From NCBI GenBank assembly GCA_022486705.1, contig JAKVKC010000003.1:1-64000 (forward strand): DNA of 64,000 nucleotides. The letters run 5' to 3'. Of this stretch, positions 25,853 through 35,044 are shown piece after piece. The notes under the pieces were generated by a model. That model was not told the origin of the DNA. It saw nothing but the letters and a program-made list of their open reading frames with translations, and did no database searches. Source of the DNA: Solobacterium sp. (GTDB lineage: Bacteria > Bacillota_I > Bacilli_A > Erysipelotrichales > Erysipelotrichaceae). A program made the position numbers and the translations under genes. The stretch's first letter is position 1; each line of letters opens with the position of its first letter.

Positions 25853-27045
25853 GTAAGGTTATTGCAGTAAATTCAGGATCATCCTCTTTAAAGTTCCAGC
25901 TGTTTGATATGCCAAGTGAGAAGGTGCTCACTTCTGGACAGGCCGAAAGAATCGGTCAGACTATGGGTGCTTTTTCCATCAAAGTCAATGGTGAAAAGAA
26001 ATCCATGACGCTTCCGCTGAAGGATCATAAAGCAGCGGTTGAGCTTCTGCTGAAGGAACTGGTAGACGAGAAGATCGTCAGCAGCCTGGATGAGATCAAA
26101 GGTGCAGGACATCGTATTGTCCAGGGCGGCCCATATTTTGATCAGTCTGTGGTCGTCAATGATGATGTTGTAAACAAAGTCGATGAATTAAGCGAACTTG
26201 CACCATTGCATAACCCAGCTCATCTGGTATGCTACAAGGCATTTAAGGAAGCGCTGCCGAATATCGGACATGTCTTTGTCTTTGATACAGCATTTCATCA
26301 GACCATGGGTCCAGAATCATTCCTGTTCCCAGTACCTTATGATTGGTATACACAGTATAAGATCAGAAGATACGGCGCGCATGGCACTTCGCATTGGTAT
26401 GTAAACCGCAAAGCAGCAGAGATCATGGGCAAGCCGGTTGAAAAGCTGAATATGATCACATGCCATTTAGGCAACGGTGCATCAATTACTGCCATCAAGA
26501 ATGGCAAATGCATCAATACATCTATGGGCCTGACACCATTAGGCGGTATCATGATGGGAACACGTTCCGGTGATATTGATCCAACTGTCGTTTTCTATAT
26601 GATGGAAAAGCTGAACTGCACACCGAAGGAAATGGATACATTCCTGAATAAACGTTCCGGTATGCTGGGCGTTTCCGGTATTTCTTCCGATGCCAGAGAT
26701 ATTCAGGCAGCGGTAGACAAGGGCGATAAGAGAGCAATCCTGACAACAGAGCTCTATACAAACCGTGTCATCAATGTCGTCGGCGGCTATGCAATGCAGC
26801 TGGGACATGTAGATGCTATGGTATTTACTGCCGGTCTTGGCGAAAATGATGCGCACACAAGAGAAAGAATCCTGAAGCATTTGGAAGAGGGCATGGGACT
26901 GTCTATTGATTATGAGAAGAACAGTACGATCCATGGCACTGAAGCTCTGATTTCAAAGCCGGATTCAAAGGTTGCCGTTTATATTATTCCGACAAATGAA
27001 GAACTGGTCATTGCCAGAGATACGGTACGTCTGTTAGGTCTTTGA
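25849..27045 (+). CDS. ackA: Acetate kinase
   Basis: This 398-residue enzyme makes ATP from acetyl phosphate in mixed-acid fermentation and fits a hydrogen-producing anaerobe. N-terminal [14 protein letters not shown], the central HGTSHWYV and [12 protein letters not shown], and C-terminal FTAGLGEND motifs are intact. The ribosome site is GAAGGAG within the end of ylxM. Phosphotransacetylase is not in the window. Confidence 0.97.
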   Translation: MSKVIAVNSGSSSLKFQLFDMPSEKVLTSGQAERIGQTMGAFSIKVNGEKKSMTLPLKDHKAAVELLLKELVDEKIVSSLDEIKGAGHRIVQGGPYFDQSVVVNDDVVNKVDELSELAPLHNPAHLVCYKAFKEALPNIGHVFVFDTAFHQTMGPESFLFPVPYDWYTQYKIRRYGAHGTSHWYVNRKAAEIMGKPVEKLNMITCHLGNGASITAIKNGKCINTSMGLTPLGGIMMGTRSGDIDPTVVFYMMEKLNCTPKEMDTFLNKRSGMLGVSGISSDARDIQAAVDKGDKRAILTTELYTNRVINVVGGYAMQLGHVDAMVFTAGLGENDAHTRERILKHLEEGMGLSIDYEKNSTIHGTEALISKPDSKVAVYIIPTNEELVIARDTVRLLGL

Positions 27046-27047
27046 TC

Positions 27048-27983
27048 ATGAATTGTGATGCATTGAGCATAAGCATTGAACAGTTTGATACGATCACGGT
27101 CTTTCGCCATGAACATCCCGACTGCGATGCATTAGGATCGCAATGGGGGCTATGCACATGGCTCAAAGATAACTTTCCAAATAAAAAGATCTATGCGCTG
27201 GGCAGTGAAACAACAGATCAGACAGCATTTCCAAAAAGTGATGAGATCAGAGATGATGTGATCAAAAGCAGCCTTGCCATTGTATTGGATACAGGCAATG
27301 CGGAACGTATTGATGATAAGCGCAGTCCGCTTGCACGCAAGGTCATCAAGATCGATCATCATCCGAATATCGAGCCTTTTGGAGATGTGATCTTAGTAGA
27401 CACAAAAGCCGCTGCTGTGTGCGAGATCTTGGGTGAGTACTTTCAATCCCGCAAGGACTGCCATCTCAGTCTGAGAGCAGCAGAGTACCTATATGAGGGC
27501 CTGCTGACTGATACATTGTGCTATGCAACATCGAACACAACGCCGCATACATTGGCGATTGGATCATATATTGCCAGCCAGGGAATCAATATTGCAGAGA
27601 TCAACCGCAGACTGTTCGATCAGGACCAGAAAGCATTTCGTACCGCCAGTTATATTCGTTCGCATATTCAGACGGTCCATGGCAGAGTTGCTTACTGCAT
27701 CCTGTCCTGTGAAGATCTGAAACAGCTGGATATCAGCGGTTCCAGTGCAAGAAATTTCATTAATGAAATGGGACATGTCAAGGAATTTGCAGCTTGGTGC
27801 ATGTTTACGCAGCATGATGACCAGGGAGACCTATATGATGGTTCTCTGCGCTCAAAAACAATCTGTCTGAATGATCTTGCCGGCCAGTATCATGGCGGCG
27901 GACATCCAAATGCATCTGGGGTAAAGGACCTGGATGAAAAAATGATAAATACTCTTCTGACCAGTATATATTCGAGAGTTTAA
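27048..27983 (+). CDS. DHH-family phosphoesterase, NrnA-like
   Basis: This 311-residue bifunctional-type oligoribonuclease / pAp phosphatase homologue has DHH motif residues in FRHEHPDCDALGSQ (about residues 22-35), VLDTGN, KIDHHPN and the C-terminal DHHA1 domain ending GGGHPNASGV. It degrades short RNA, pAp or cyclic-dinucleotide products in relatives. The ATG at 27048 begins just after the ackA stop; the overlapping TTG at 27042 is possible. The ribosome site is weak, which suggests translational coupling. Confidence 0.88.
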   Translation: MNCDALSISIEQFDTITVFRHEHPDCDALGSQWGLCTWLKDNFPNKKIYALGSETTDQTAFPKSDEIRDDVIKSSLAIVLDTGNAERIDDKRSPLARKVIKIDHHPNIEPFGDVILVDTKAAAVCEILGEYFQSRKDCHLSLRAAEYLYEGLLTDTLCYATSNTTPHTLAIGSYIASQGINIAEINRRLFDQDQKAFRTASYIRSHIQTVHGRVAYCILSCEDLKQLDISGSSARNFINEMGHVKEFAAWCMFTQHDDQGDLYDGSLRSKTICLNDLAGQYHGGGHPNASGVKDLDEKMINTLLTSIYSRV

Positions 27984-28079
27984 TCAATTGTCAAGTATTG
28001 AAGATGCTGAATACATGTAGTACCATTAATTTGTAGGTACGCAAGGTACTTATATGTTTATAAATTGGAGGAAAATTAA

Positions 28080-28361
28080 ATGGAATTAACAAACAAAAAG
28101 AGCATTTCCGAAACAATCGCTGAAAAGCATGATCTGACTAAGAAAGAAGCAGGGGACATTGTTGATCTTGTTTTTGATACAATTTCCGATACACTGAAGA
28201 ACGGCGGCAGAGTCGATATTACTGGATTTGGCAAATTTGAAGTTAAGACAAGAGCTGCTCGTACAGGCATCAATCCTCAGACAAAGGCTGCTATCTCTAT
28301 TCCAGAGACTAAGGTACCTGGCTTCAAGGCTTCTAAAGTACTCAAGGATATTGTTAAGTAA
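28080..28361 (+). CDS. hup: DNA-binding protein HU
   Basis: This 93-residue histone-like protein bends and compacts DNA. It has the HU fold with GGRVDITGFGKFEVKTRAARTGINPQT as the beta-arm (residues 41-67), including the Pro that intercalates. Ribosome site TTGGAGG. The 96-base upstream gap has short repeats of GTACC/GGTAC but no promoter I would call with confidence. Confidence 0.95.
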   Translation: MELTNKKSISETIAEKHDLTKKEAGDIVDLVFDTISDTLKNGGRVDITGFGKFEVKTRAARTGINPQTKAAISIPETKVPGFKASKVLKDIVK

Positions 28362-28385
28362 TTAATCTATCATCTATAAAATAAC

Positions 28386-28414
28386 AAATGACGCTCATCG
28401 CTGGGCGTCATTTT
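28386..28414. terminator. Bidirectional terminator between HU and the HTH gene
   Basis: A perfect 9-bp stem (AAATGACGC at 28386-28394 with GCGTCATTT at 405-413 of the 28000s) with a 10-base loop. Short T runs follow on both strands. It serves two convergent genes and contains the minus-strand stop codon. Confidence 0.75.
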
Positions 28415-28790
28415 CATTTGGCTTATCAAAGTTCAGATCCTGTGTATATACCTTTTTTAAACGGAAGAAGGTTGCCCGGCTGATCTGCAGAGATGACATG
28501 ATCTCATCCATAGGCTTTTTCTGATCCATCAGAATACTGAACTGGAAGTACCGATCAGACCATTTTTTATCATATTTATGACGGCCGGCACCTCTGGGAT
28601 TTTTCTTTTTATTAGCCTCGATCTGTTCCGCAAAATGAATACATGTTTTTTTATATGCATCTCGTTCACGTTTGACAGCTGCAATATCTCTTTGATATGT
28701 CTTTTTGAGATCGTTATACTGCATTCTATAAAGATCTCTCTGGGAGATAAGTAGTGTGATCTGTGCCTTTAAAGTATCTATTTCACTCAT
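28395..28790 (-). CDS. Coiled-coil / helix-turn-helix protein of unknown function
   Basis: I do not recognise this 131-residue protein. Residues 1-70 are charged and heptad-like (predicted coiled coil). A basic stretch follows (KKKNPRGAGRHKYDKK), then a C-terminal helix-turn-helix (PMDEIMSSLQISRATFFRLKK) that resembles the DNA-binding end of serine recombinases, without the catalytic domain. It may be an oligomeric DNA-binding protein. Start chosen at 28790; another in-frame ATG lies 18 bases upstream. No ribosome site is present, but a promoter with TATAGT ends 6 bases before the ATG. Confidence 0.7.
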   Translation of the reverse strand: MSEIDTLKAQITLLISQRDLYRMQYNDLKKTYQRDIAAVKRERDAYKKTCIHFAEQIEANKKKNPRGAGRHKYDKKWSDRYFQFSILMDQKKPMDEIMSSLQISRATFFRLKKVYTQDLNFDKPNENDAQR

Positions 28791-28796
28791 ACATAT

Positions 28797-28824
28797 ACTA
28801 TATATCATTTTATAAAAGTATCAA
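28797..28824 (-). promoter_or_regulatory. Promoter abutting the HTH gene start
   Basis: Read on the minus strand: -35 TTGATA, 16-base spacer, -10 TATAGT, then only 6 bases to the ATG at 28790. The predicted first RNA base is at or next to the start codon, so the mRNA would be leaderless. Confidence 0.5.
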
Positions 28825-28828
28825 TAAT

Positions 28829-29185
28829 TAAAATTTGAATATATTTGAAGCCCATAAAGTATCAGAATGATCACAAAAAGGCGATACATCATACTGAATG
28901 CAGCACATCGGAAGAATATGACTTTTGCTGTAAAACCATGTCAGAAGACAAGAATCTGTGACACGACACTTAAATCATCAATCATCATACAGGGAAAACT
29001 CGGGATTCGATTAGCCGAGGAAGGTAAGATTAATTCAGCAAAATACATATTAATTATTCCGCACTTTCGAAATGAGATTACAGGATAGGATGCCAAAGCC
29101 TGGCTCTTAATAACGTATCAGCCAAAATAGGGCTATATTAAAAAAAGAGGATGCTTCCTGTCAAAAAGTGCTCATGATTGTCTCT
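28829..29185. other. AT-rich intergenic stretch with no supported gene
   Basis: This is the longest gap without a gene. A plus-strand 73-codon frame at 28867-29088 has no ribosome site, no recognisable motif and a composition like the surrounding DNA, so I do not call it. I find no convincing RNA structure until the terminator at 29191. Confidence 0.4.
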
Positions 29186-29190
29186 ATATA

Positions 29191-29215
29191 AAAATCGCAT
29201 AACATACATTATGCG
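29191..29215 (-). terminator. Terminator of the envelope protein pair
   Basis: CGCATAA (29196-29202) pairs with TTATGCG (29209-29215); on the minus strand the stem is followed by ATTTTTAT. It lies 38 bases beyond the stop of the LRR gene. Confidence 0.7.
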
Positions 29216-29252
29216 AACAAGCTATATTATATGGTTGCTTGACCTTTTTGAC

Positions 29253-30236
29253 TTATTTAGCAACACTGCATGCATCATAATGATTGGTATCATCTTTCGT
29301 ACATGTCAGGCCTGTACTCTGCATCTCTGCCTCATTAACAGATGATGGTATCGGCATGATTACAGAGCTCATTGCCGTATTCGCCAGGTTGATATTAGTC
29401 ACATTCAGATTCTTTGAAAGATCCAATACTGAGATCTTAGTGCTTGATAAATTTATATTCGTCAGCAATGTATTGCTGCTCAGATCGATTTCTGACAATG
29501 ACGTATTTGACAAAGTAACTGCCTGGAGCAGCGGAAACAATTCAATGCCCTTCACATTTGTCAGTTCCGGATCTCCTTTTAAAGTGATCATCAGGACCGC
29601 ATTTCTTTCTTCTGCATCCAGCATGCCATCTGAATTCGTATCTGCGTTTGTCTTGATATACTCCCTGAATACTGCATCTGGGAAAGTGCTCTCATTGATC
29701 TTTATAGATTCTTCAGATACATCAACGGCCAAAGGATTCGTTTTTGCTGAATTTGCTGTTTGTGTATCCTTATGCGAACTAAGATATGAATTTGCGGCAA
29801 TGCCAATGATACTGATGACAATACCAGCTATCATCAGTCCCAGAATTATAAAGAACACGTGTTTCTGATGCGTTTCTTTTTTCTTCTGCAGATTGACTGC
29901 ATTCAGTACCTGGTCTTCTATTGGCGCTGTACGATCGAAATGGATCATGCCCGTACGTTCAAAAGCATCCTGATCTTCCTGAGAAAGCGTCTGCATTGCT
30001 TTCGTGATCTCCTGATTCTGATCGATCATGCCAGTCTTTTCAAGTTCTTTTTCTTTCAGCTGTTCATCAGAAACCCCGCGCATCCGATCTAAGCGGGCAA
30101 AGAGATCATCTTCCTGATCTTCGTCCTTATCAGGCAGATCCTCCGGGTGCTTTAAAAAGTCATCTTTATCATTCTTTGACGGATGATCTGATGACTGATT
30201 TTGCGGATTCATGCTGTAGTTATCAAATTTATTCAT
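29253..30236 (-). CDS. Membrane-anchored EF-hand/leucine-rich-repeat protein
   Basis: This 327-residue bitopic protein has an acidic cytoplasmic N-terminus (about 125 residues) with two related motifs (LEKTGMIDQNQE and FERTGMIHFDRT), one membrane helix at about residues 128-150, and an outer domain. The outer part begins with FPDAVFREYIKTNADTNSDG, an EF-hand-like calcium loop (DTNSDGMLDAEE), followed by short leucine-rich repeats of the form xxLSEIDLSSNTLL. The TGMI repeats with Thr could be kinase targets; that is inference. It follows the 3D-domain gene by 9 bases, with no clear ribosome site. Confidence 0.75.
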   Translation of the reverse strand: MNKFDNYSMNPQNQSSDHPSKNDKDDFLKHPEDLPDKDEDQEDDLFARLDRMRGVSDEQLKEKELEKTGMIDQNQEITKAMQTLSQEDQDAFERTGMIHFDRTAPIEDQVLNAVNLQKKKETHQKHVFFIILGLMIAGIVISIIGIAANSYLSSHKDTQTANSAKTNPLAVDVSEESIKINESTFPDAVFREYIKTNADTNSDGMLDAEERNAVLMITLKGDPELTNVKGIELFPLLQAVTLSNTSLSEIDLSSNTLLTNINLSSTKISVLDLSKNLNVTNINLANTAMSSVIMPIPSSVNEAEMQSTGLTCTKDDTNHYDACSVAK

Positions 30237-30245
30237 TATGCATTA

Positions 30246-31160
30246 TTACCAAGCAACTGCAATATCGAGCTGATTCTGATTCGTATATGCAAATCCGCCT
30301 GTATCACAGACAATTCCCATGCCTAAGCTTGTTTCTACCAAGGATCCTCTTGGATGAACGCTGAGATTGGCCGCTACCATGACATAATTGCCGAGCATTT
30401 TGACGCCATCTTCTCTGACCCAGTATTCATCTGAATTGCCAGAGCTTCTCATAATGGATACTACCCCGCTCATATTCAGATTGTAATATGTTTCTTTGCC
30501 AGAAGGCCCGATGATTGTTCCGCTGGAAGGATTTAAAGCAGATCCATTCCAAGTAAATGTAGCAGCTGCCGTATTGGCTGAAGAGCTTGATGAAACCGTC
30601 TTAGCAGTAGTCTTCTTTGTATTCAATGTACTGTGATCTGTATAGTATACTGTCCCATCAACGACGACACGCCAGTATTTCAGATCATTGGAGCCTGTCA
30701 CCTGCAATTCTTCATTTGCCTGTGTTTCAGCAGCAGATTCTCCTTTATCAGATGGAATCAGCTTTAAAACAGTATCTTTTGTTGCGTACATCACAACATT
30801 GTCCGGCACAAAGATGTATTCAGGCTGAGACGTAAGCATATCAATACTGACATAGCCAATGTTCCCGGTCTGCGTAAGAACTTTGCAGAGATCACCCTCG
30901 ACATTCATGATCGATACCTGGGTACCTCTTAACTGAGTCTCCAAAACAGCGGAAACAGTACTGTTGGAAGAAAAGATCTTGGTATCATTCAGCAGATACA
31001 TTTTCTGCATTTTAGCGGATGAAATTGTCTCAAAGCTTACGGAGGTACTGCTGCCTATTAAATTAGAACTGTTCTTGGAACCATCGAGAGCGTAAAGCTG
31101 GGTACCTGGAAATAGAAGCAATCCTGCAAATACAGGAATGAATTTTGTATATTTGTTCAT
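30246..31160 (-). CDS. Secreted SH3-like and 3D-domain protein
   Basis: This 304-residue exported protein has a signal peptide (residues 1-25, cleavage near LYALDGS), two SH3b-like wall-binding segments (about 50-105 and 115-170), a Ser/Thr/Ala linker, and a C-terminal 3D domain (double-psi barrel). The latter contains YVMVAANLSVHPRGSLVET, the DTGG motif and final LDIAVAW. 3D domains are found in lytic transglycosylases and resuscitation-type wall enzymes. Strong ribosome site AAAGGAG and a promoter at 31217-31245. Co-transcribed with the LRR protein. Confidence 0.82.
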   Translation of the reverse strand: MNKYTKFIPVFAGLLLFPGTQLYALDGSKNSSNLIGSSTSVSFETISSAKMQKMYLLNDTKIFSSNSTVSAVLETQLRGTQVSIMNVEGDLCKVLTQTGNIGYVSIDMLTSQPEYIFVPDNVVMYATKDTVLKLIPSDKGESAAETQANEELQVTGSNDLKYWRVVVDGTVYYTDHSTLNTKKTTAKTVSSSSSANTAAATFTWNGSALNPSSGTIIGPSGKETYYNLNMSGVVSIMRSSGNSDEYWVREDGVKMLGNYVMVAANLSVHPRGSLVETSLGMGIVCDTGGFAYTNQNQLDIAVAW

Positions 31161-31216
31161 ACTTTCTCCTTTCGGATGGAATATTTTGTTTTATATAAAA
31201 AAATAACTACCTGATT

Positions 31217-31245
31217 AAAATACTAGAAAAATCATGATCTGTCAA
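31217..31245 (-). promoter_or_regulatory. Promoter of the 3D/LRR gene pair
   Basis: Read on the minus strand: perfect -35 TTGACA (31240-31245), 17-base spacer, -10 TATTTT (31217-31222). The -35 overlaps the end of the upstream xer gene, so the pair has a promoter separate from the repair operon. Confidence 0.65.
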
Positions 31246-32216
31246 ATTTTGCCTTTTTTAATTTTTGAGACTGACATTGTGCTAATTGCTTTTTCTGTTT
31301 TCTTTTTCTTTGGAATCTCAAGCTTCTGCAGAGACTCTCCAGGATGATATTTCTGATAGGAATGGAACATTTCCTGGTTCTGGATATGCGTATAGATCTC
31401 CGTCGTCTGAATATTCGCATGACCTAAGATCTCCTGGATCGTTCTGAGATCTGCACCTCCCTGAAGCATATGCGTGGCATAGGAATGTCTCAGTTTGTGA
31501 GGCGTAATATGCTTCTGAAAGCCCAATTCTGCGTCTTTATTCTGCAGGACAAGCTCGACATGGCGAGCTGTGATCGGCCGTGAGAATCGATTGATAAAGA
31601 ACAGGGAAGATCTGTTCTTTAAAAAGACAGGTCTGACGGTGTCGCGCCAATATTTCAGCAGTGGAATGCTTCCCTGCGGAATAGGTACGATCCGTTCTTT
31701 GTCCCCTTTTCCAAGTACTCTGATTTTGCCGGAATCAAGATCAACACGGCTCAGTGTCAAGGAAACTGCTTCTGAGACTCTCAGACCGCAGCAATAGATC
31801 GTTTCCAGGATCGTATGGTCAAGATACTGGTTCGGATCCGTGTCATCAAAAGAAGACATCAGCGTATTGATTTCATCCACGGTGCAGTAGATCGGCAGAG
31901 TATCTGTATTTTTATGAACTTCCAAATTCAATGAAGGATCTTTTTCGTTATGCATAAATGCCAGATCCTGGTGAAAGGAGCGAATGCTGGCGGCCATCCT
32001 GACGATAGACGAAGAACTTTTTACGGCACTTTGCGCAGCCATGAAATGTTCGATCAAAGAATAGGAAATATCTTTCGTATCATGAATGTCATTTTTTTTG
32101 AGATATGCTGCATATTGTTTCAGATCCTGCAGATAAGAGGCCGCTGTTCTTTGGCTCTTTCCCTGATTGATCTGAATATGGACTGCATATTCTTTCAGAG
32201 CTTCATCCAATTCCAT
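31242..32216 (-). CDS. Tyrosine recombinase, XerD-like
   Basis: This 324-residue site-specific recombinase has an N-terminal SAM-like core-binding domain and the catalytic set Arg (CGLRVSEA), Lys (GKGDKERIVP), HKLRHSYATHML, His (GHANIQTTE) and the Tyr nucleophile (IYTH). It probably resolves chromosome dimers, but XerC/XerD identity cannot be settled. After the catalytic core it has a lysine-rich tail of about 30 residues, longer than usual. Last gene of the nusB-to-xer operon; its ATG lies one base after the dinB stop. Confidence 0.9.
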   Translation of the reverse strand: MELDEALKEYAVHIQINQGKSQRTAASYLQDLKQYAAYLKKNDIHDTKDISYSLIEHFMAAQSAVKSSSSIVRMAASIRSFHQDLAFMHNEKDPSLNLEVHKNTDTLPIYCTVDEINTLMSSFDDTDPNQYLDHTILETIYCCGLRVSEAVSLTLSRVDLDSGKIRVLGKGDKERIVPIPQGSIPLLKYWRDTVRPVFLKNRSSLFFINRFSRPITARHVELVLQNKDAELGFQKHITPHKLRHSYATHMLQGGADLRTIQEILGHANIQTTEIYTHIQNQEMFHSYQKYHPGESLQKLEIPKKKKTEKAISTMSVSKIKKGKI

Positions 32217-32217
32217 A

Positions 32218-33393
32218 TCAATGGCTGCCCTTCAGCAATGTGCTTGCACGGACAAAAGCTTTTGTGCCAAGAAGACGGTTCAGATCAGACAGCACCTCAC
32301 GTGTCTCTTCTTTCTCATCCTCTTCCGGCGCTGAAAATAAATTCATCTGCTTTGCGGCATCTTCACTCATAAATTCGCTGACAGAAAGCCCCAGCAGACG
32401 CACTGCCTCTCCTTCATCCCAATTTTCATCGAACAGGGTTATGGCAGCTAAGAATAGATCATCTGCTTTATAGACTGGCTGTTCTTTATGCAGTGAACGG
32501 TCTGCGTTGCGAAAATCATAATAGCAGATGCGCAAGGTGACCTTGCTGCCGAGCTTGCGTTCCTCTTTGAGGCGCTGAGAAAGCCTGCGTGAAAGACTTC
32601 TGAGCATTCCGCGCAGTTCCTCGTAATCTGTAACATCCTCGAGCATGGTCTCCGAAATGCCCATGGATTTGGACTCACCTTCTACTTCGATTGTCCGATC
32701 ATCATGCCCATGTGCTTTGGCAAGGATCTCATCTGTATTCTTTCCGAAGATATTCTTCAGTTCGTTCATATTCTGATAATTGGCAAGATCCCCGATCGTT
32801 TTAATATTGATCTCTTCCATAAAAGGAATGGTCTTTGTGCCAATGCCCCTCATATCACCGATAGGCAGAGGCCACATCTTTTCTTCAACATCACGGATCC
32901 TCAGCACCGTGATCCCCATTGGCTTTTTCATATCGGAAGCCATTTTTGCTAAAAACATATTCGGTGCAACACCGATGGAACAAGGCAGCCCCGTTTCTGT
33001 CAGTATCTTTTTCTGCATCTCCCATGCCAGATCCAAAGGCCTTGTATAACGCTGGATCGTGTCCGTCACATCGGCATAGCATTCATCAATAGAAGCAATT
33101 TCAATCTGATTGGTATACTGACGGATGATATTGCGGAACTGCTCTGATAGTTCTTCATAATAAGCATAATGGCCTGGTACCAGGATGAGATCGCGGCAGA
33201 GCTTCTGTGCCTCAGATATAGGCATTGCACTGTGCACGCCATAAGCTCTGGCCTCATAGGATGCCGTAGATACAACACTGCGCCTGGTGGCTCCAGCTAC
33301 CGCAATCGGCTTTCCTTTTAGGGTTGGATTCAAAAGAATCTCTGCATTCGCAAAGAAAGCATTCAGATCAATATGAAAATATACCCTGCTCAT
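32218..33393 (-). CDS. dinB: DNA polymerase IV (DinB)
   Basis: This 391-residue Y-family translesion polymerase opens with YFHIDLNAFFANAEIL (first catalytic Asp), followed by the IEIASIDECYAD active site (Asp-Glu, about residue 103), the thumb HhH (PIGDMRGIGTKT) and a little-finger domain. A C-terminal SAPEEDEKEE region may bind the sliding clamp; QMNLFS (about residue 357) is a good clamp-binding motif. It overlaps recN by 4 bases. Confidence 0.94.
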   Translation of the reverse strand: MSRVYFHIDLNAFFANAEILLNPTLKGKPIAVAGATRRSVVSTASYEARAYGVHSAMPISEAQKLCRDLILVPGHYAYYEELSEQFRNIIRQYTNQIEIASIDECYADVTDTIQRYTRPLDLAWEMQKKILTETGLPCSIGVAPNMFLAKMASDMKKPMGITVLRIRDVEEKMWPLPIGDMRGIGTKTIPFMEEINIKTIGDLANYQNMNELKNIFGKNTDEILAKAHGHDDRTIEVEGESKSMGISETMLEDVTDYEELRGMLRSLSRRLSQRLKEERKLGSKVTLRICYYDFRNADRSLHKEQPVYKADDLFLAAITLFDENWDEGEAVRLLGLSVSEFMSEDAAKQMNLFSAPEEDEKEETREVLSDLNRLLGTKAFVRASTLLKGSH

Positions 33394-35036
33394 GCTTTTT
33401 GATTCCTCTGATAGAGCTCTTCTGCTGCTTTTACAGAAGCTTCGGTTACGGATCCGCTGGCAATCAAAGCAAGCTCCTGCATTCTCTGTGTCTGATCCAA
33501 AAGAGAAACGGAAGTAGATGTCCTGCCATCACTGACAGATTTAGATACGGAATAATGGTATTTGCCCGCTGCAGCTACCTGCGCAAGGTGGGTCACAGAA
33601 AACACCTGGCAAGTTTTTGCCAAGGAACGCATCTTCTTTCCGATGGCACTGGCCACTGGTCCGGAAACACCTGTGTCGATCTCATCAAAGATGACTGTCT
33701 GAATGCCCTGCAGCTCAGTGAAAATGACCTTCAGGCCAAGCATCAGCCGGCTCAATTCTCCGCCCGAAGCAGTCTTAGAAAGAGATTTCAGATCTTCCCC
33801 TGGATTCATTGAGATCAGAAATTCTACCTGATCGCTGCCATGGTTGCTTCTTGGACCATCTTTGATCTCCGTATGAAATCTTGCATTCGGCAGCATCAGA
33901 TCCTTCAGATTTACGGCAATTGCTTCATCCAGCTGGTGTGCTTTTCCATGTCTCAGCTGTGACAGCATCTTCGCTTTTTCATCATAATCTTTCTGCGCTG
34001 CCGCAATTTTCTGATCCATTTCTTTGAGATATTCCTTGCGATGCCCAATGATCTGTACCTGTTTCTCCAATTCCGCCTTTTTATCTAAGATCTCGGCTAA
34101 AGAATGGCCATATTTCCGTTTCAGTTTCTGGATCAGGAACAGTCTTTCTTCCATTGCATTGATATCTTCTTCTGAAAGATCAAATTCATCAAGCATGCTG
34201 CGCAGCTGTTCTATAGCATCATTGAAGCTGTAATAGCTGTCGTTCACTGCATTCTGAGCAGTCTCTGCATTTCCGCTGACTTTCAGTCCCTGTACCAGAT
34301 GATTCATTTCAAAGAAAGCATCAGAAAAAGAATCATCATACATGTTAAAGATGGCATTCAGCTTCTCATACGATTCTTTCATTGACTGATAATTCTTTTC
34401 TTTCGCTGAAAGCTCTTCTTCTTCGCCTTCTTTTAGATCTGCTTCTTCGATCTCATTGATTTCAAAAGTGAAATACTCAAGATCATTTTCATTGTATATT
34501 TCGGCAGCAGCTTTTTCTTTTTCTTTCTGCAGGCTGTCCATAATGCGGAAAGCTTCCTGCACCTGCTGTACTTCTTTCTGATCTTTCAGGTATTCATCCA
34601 GCAGTCTTACATGTGCGGATGTATTCAGCAGATATGCCGTATCACGCTGCCCATGAATATCTATTTCATTGCGCAGTACATCTTTCAAAAGAGACAGGGT
34701 AACGCTTCTGTGATCGATCCTGGCTGCTGATTTGCCATTATTGTGGATCTCACGGGTAAATACCGTCTCATCACTCAGATCAAAGCCAGCTTCCTGCAGG
34801 ACAGTGCATGCATGCTTATCCTTATGAAGATCAAAAGTACCTTCAATAATTGCCTTTTCTGCACCCTTTTGGATAAATGCAGTATTTGCGCGATCTGCTC
34901 CCAATAAAGAGATTGCATCGATCAGGATCGATTTGCCAGCACCTGTTTCACCAGTAAAAACACTGAAACCGTCATGAAGATCCAGATTCAGTTCATCAAT
35001 GAGGACAAAGTTTTTAATATACAGGTGTTTGATCAT
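33390..35036 (-). CDS. recN: DNA repair protein RecN
   Basis: This 548-residue SMC-like ATPase acts early in double-strand break repair. It has N-terminal GETGAGKSILIDAISLL, a long central coiled-coil arm pair, and C-terminal TASGGELSRLMLGLK signature followed by FDEIDTGVSG Walker B. Normal length. It lies after dxs with an 8-base gap, as in many Firmicutes. Confidence 0.96.
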   Translation of the reverse strand: MIKHLYIKNFVLIDELNLDLHDGFSVFTGETGAGKSILIDAISLLGADRANTAFIQKGAEKAIIEGTFDLHKDKHACTVLQEAGFDLSDETVFTREIHNNGKSAARIDHRSVTLSLLKDVLRNEIDIHGQRDTAYLLNTSAHVRLLDEYLKDQKEVQQVQEAFRIMDSLQKEKEKAAAEIYNENDLEYFTFEINEIEEADLKEGEEEELSAKEKNYQSMKESYEKLNAIFNMYDDSFSDAFFEMNHLVQGLKVSGNAETAQNAVNDSYYSFNDAIEQLRSMLDEFDLSEEDINAMEERLFLIQKLKRKYGHSLAEILDKKAELEKQVQIIGHRKEYLKEMDQKIAAAQKDYDEKAKMLSQLRHGKAHQLDEAIAVNLKDLMLPNARFHTEIKDGPRSNHGSDQVEFLISMNPGEDLKSLSKTASGGELSRLMLGLKVIFTELQGIQTVIFDEIDTGVSGPVASAIGKKMRSLAKTCQVFSVTHLAQVAAAGKYHYSVSKSVSDGRTSTSVSLLDQTQRMQELALIASGSVTEASVKAAEELYQRNQKA

Positions 35037-35044
35037 ATACGCTC

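Noticed and set aside
28867-29088. A 73-codon plus-strand reading frame
   Set aside because: No ribosome site, no domain, low-complexity AT-rich context and no conserved neighbours; probably chance.
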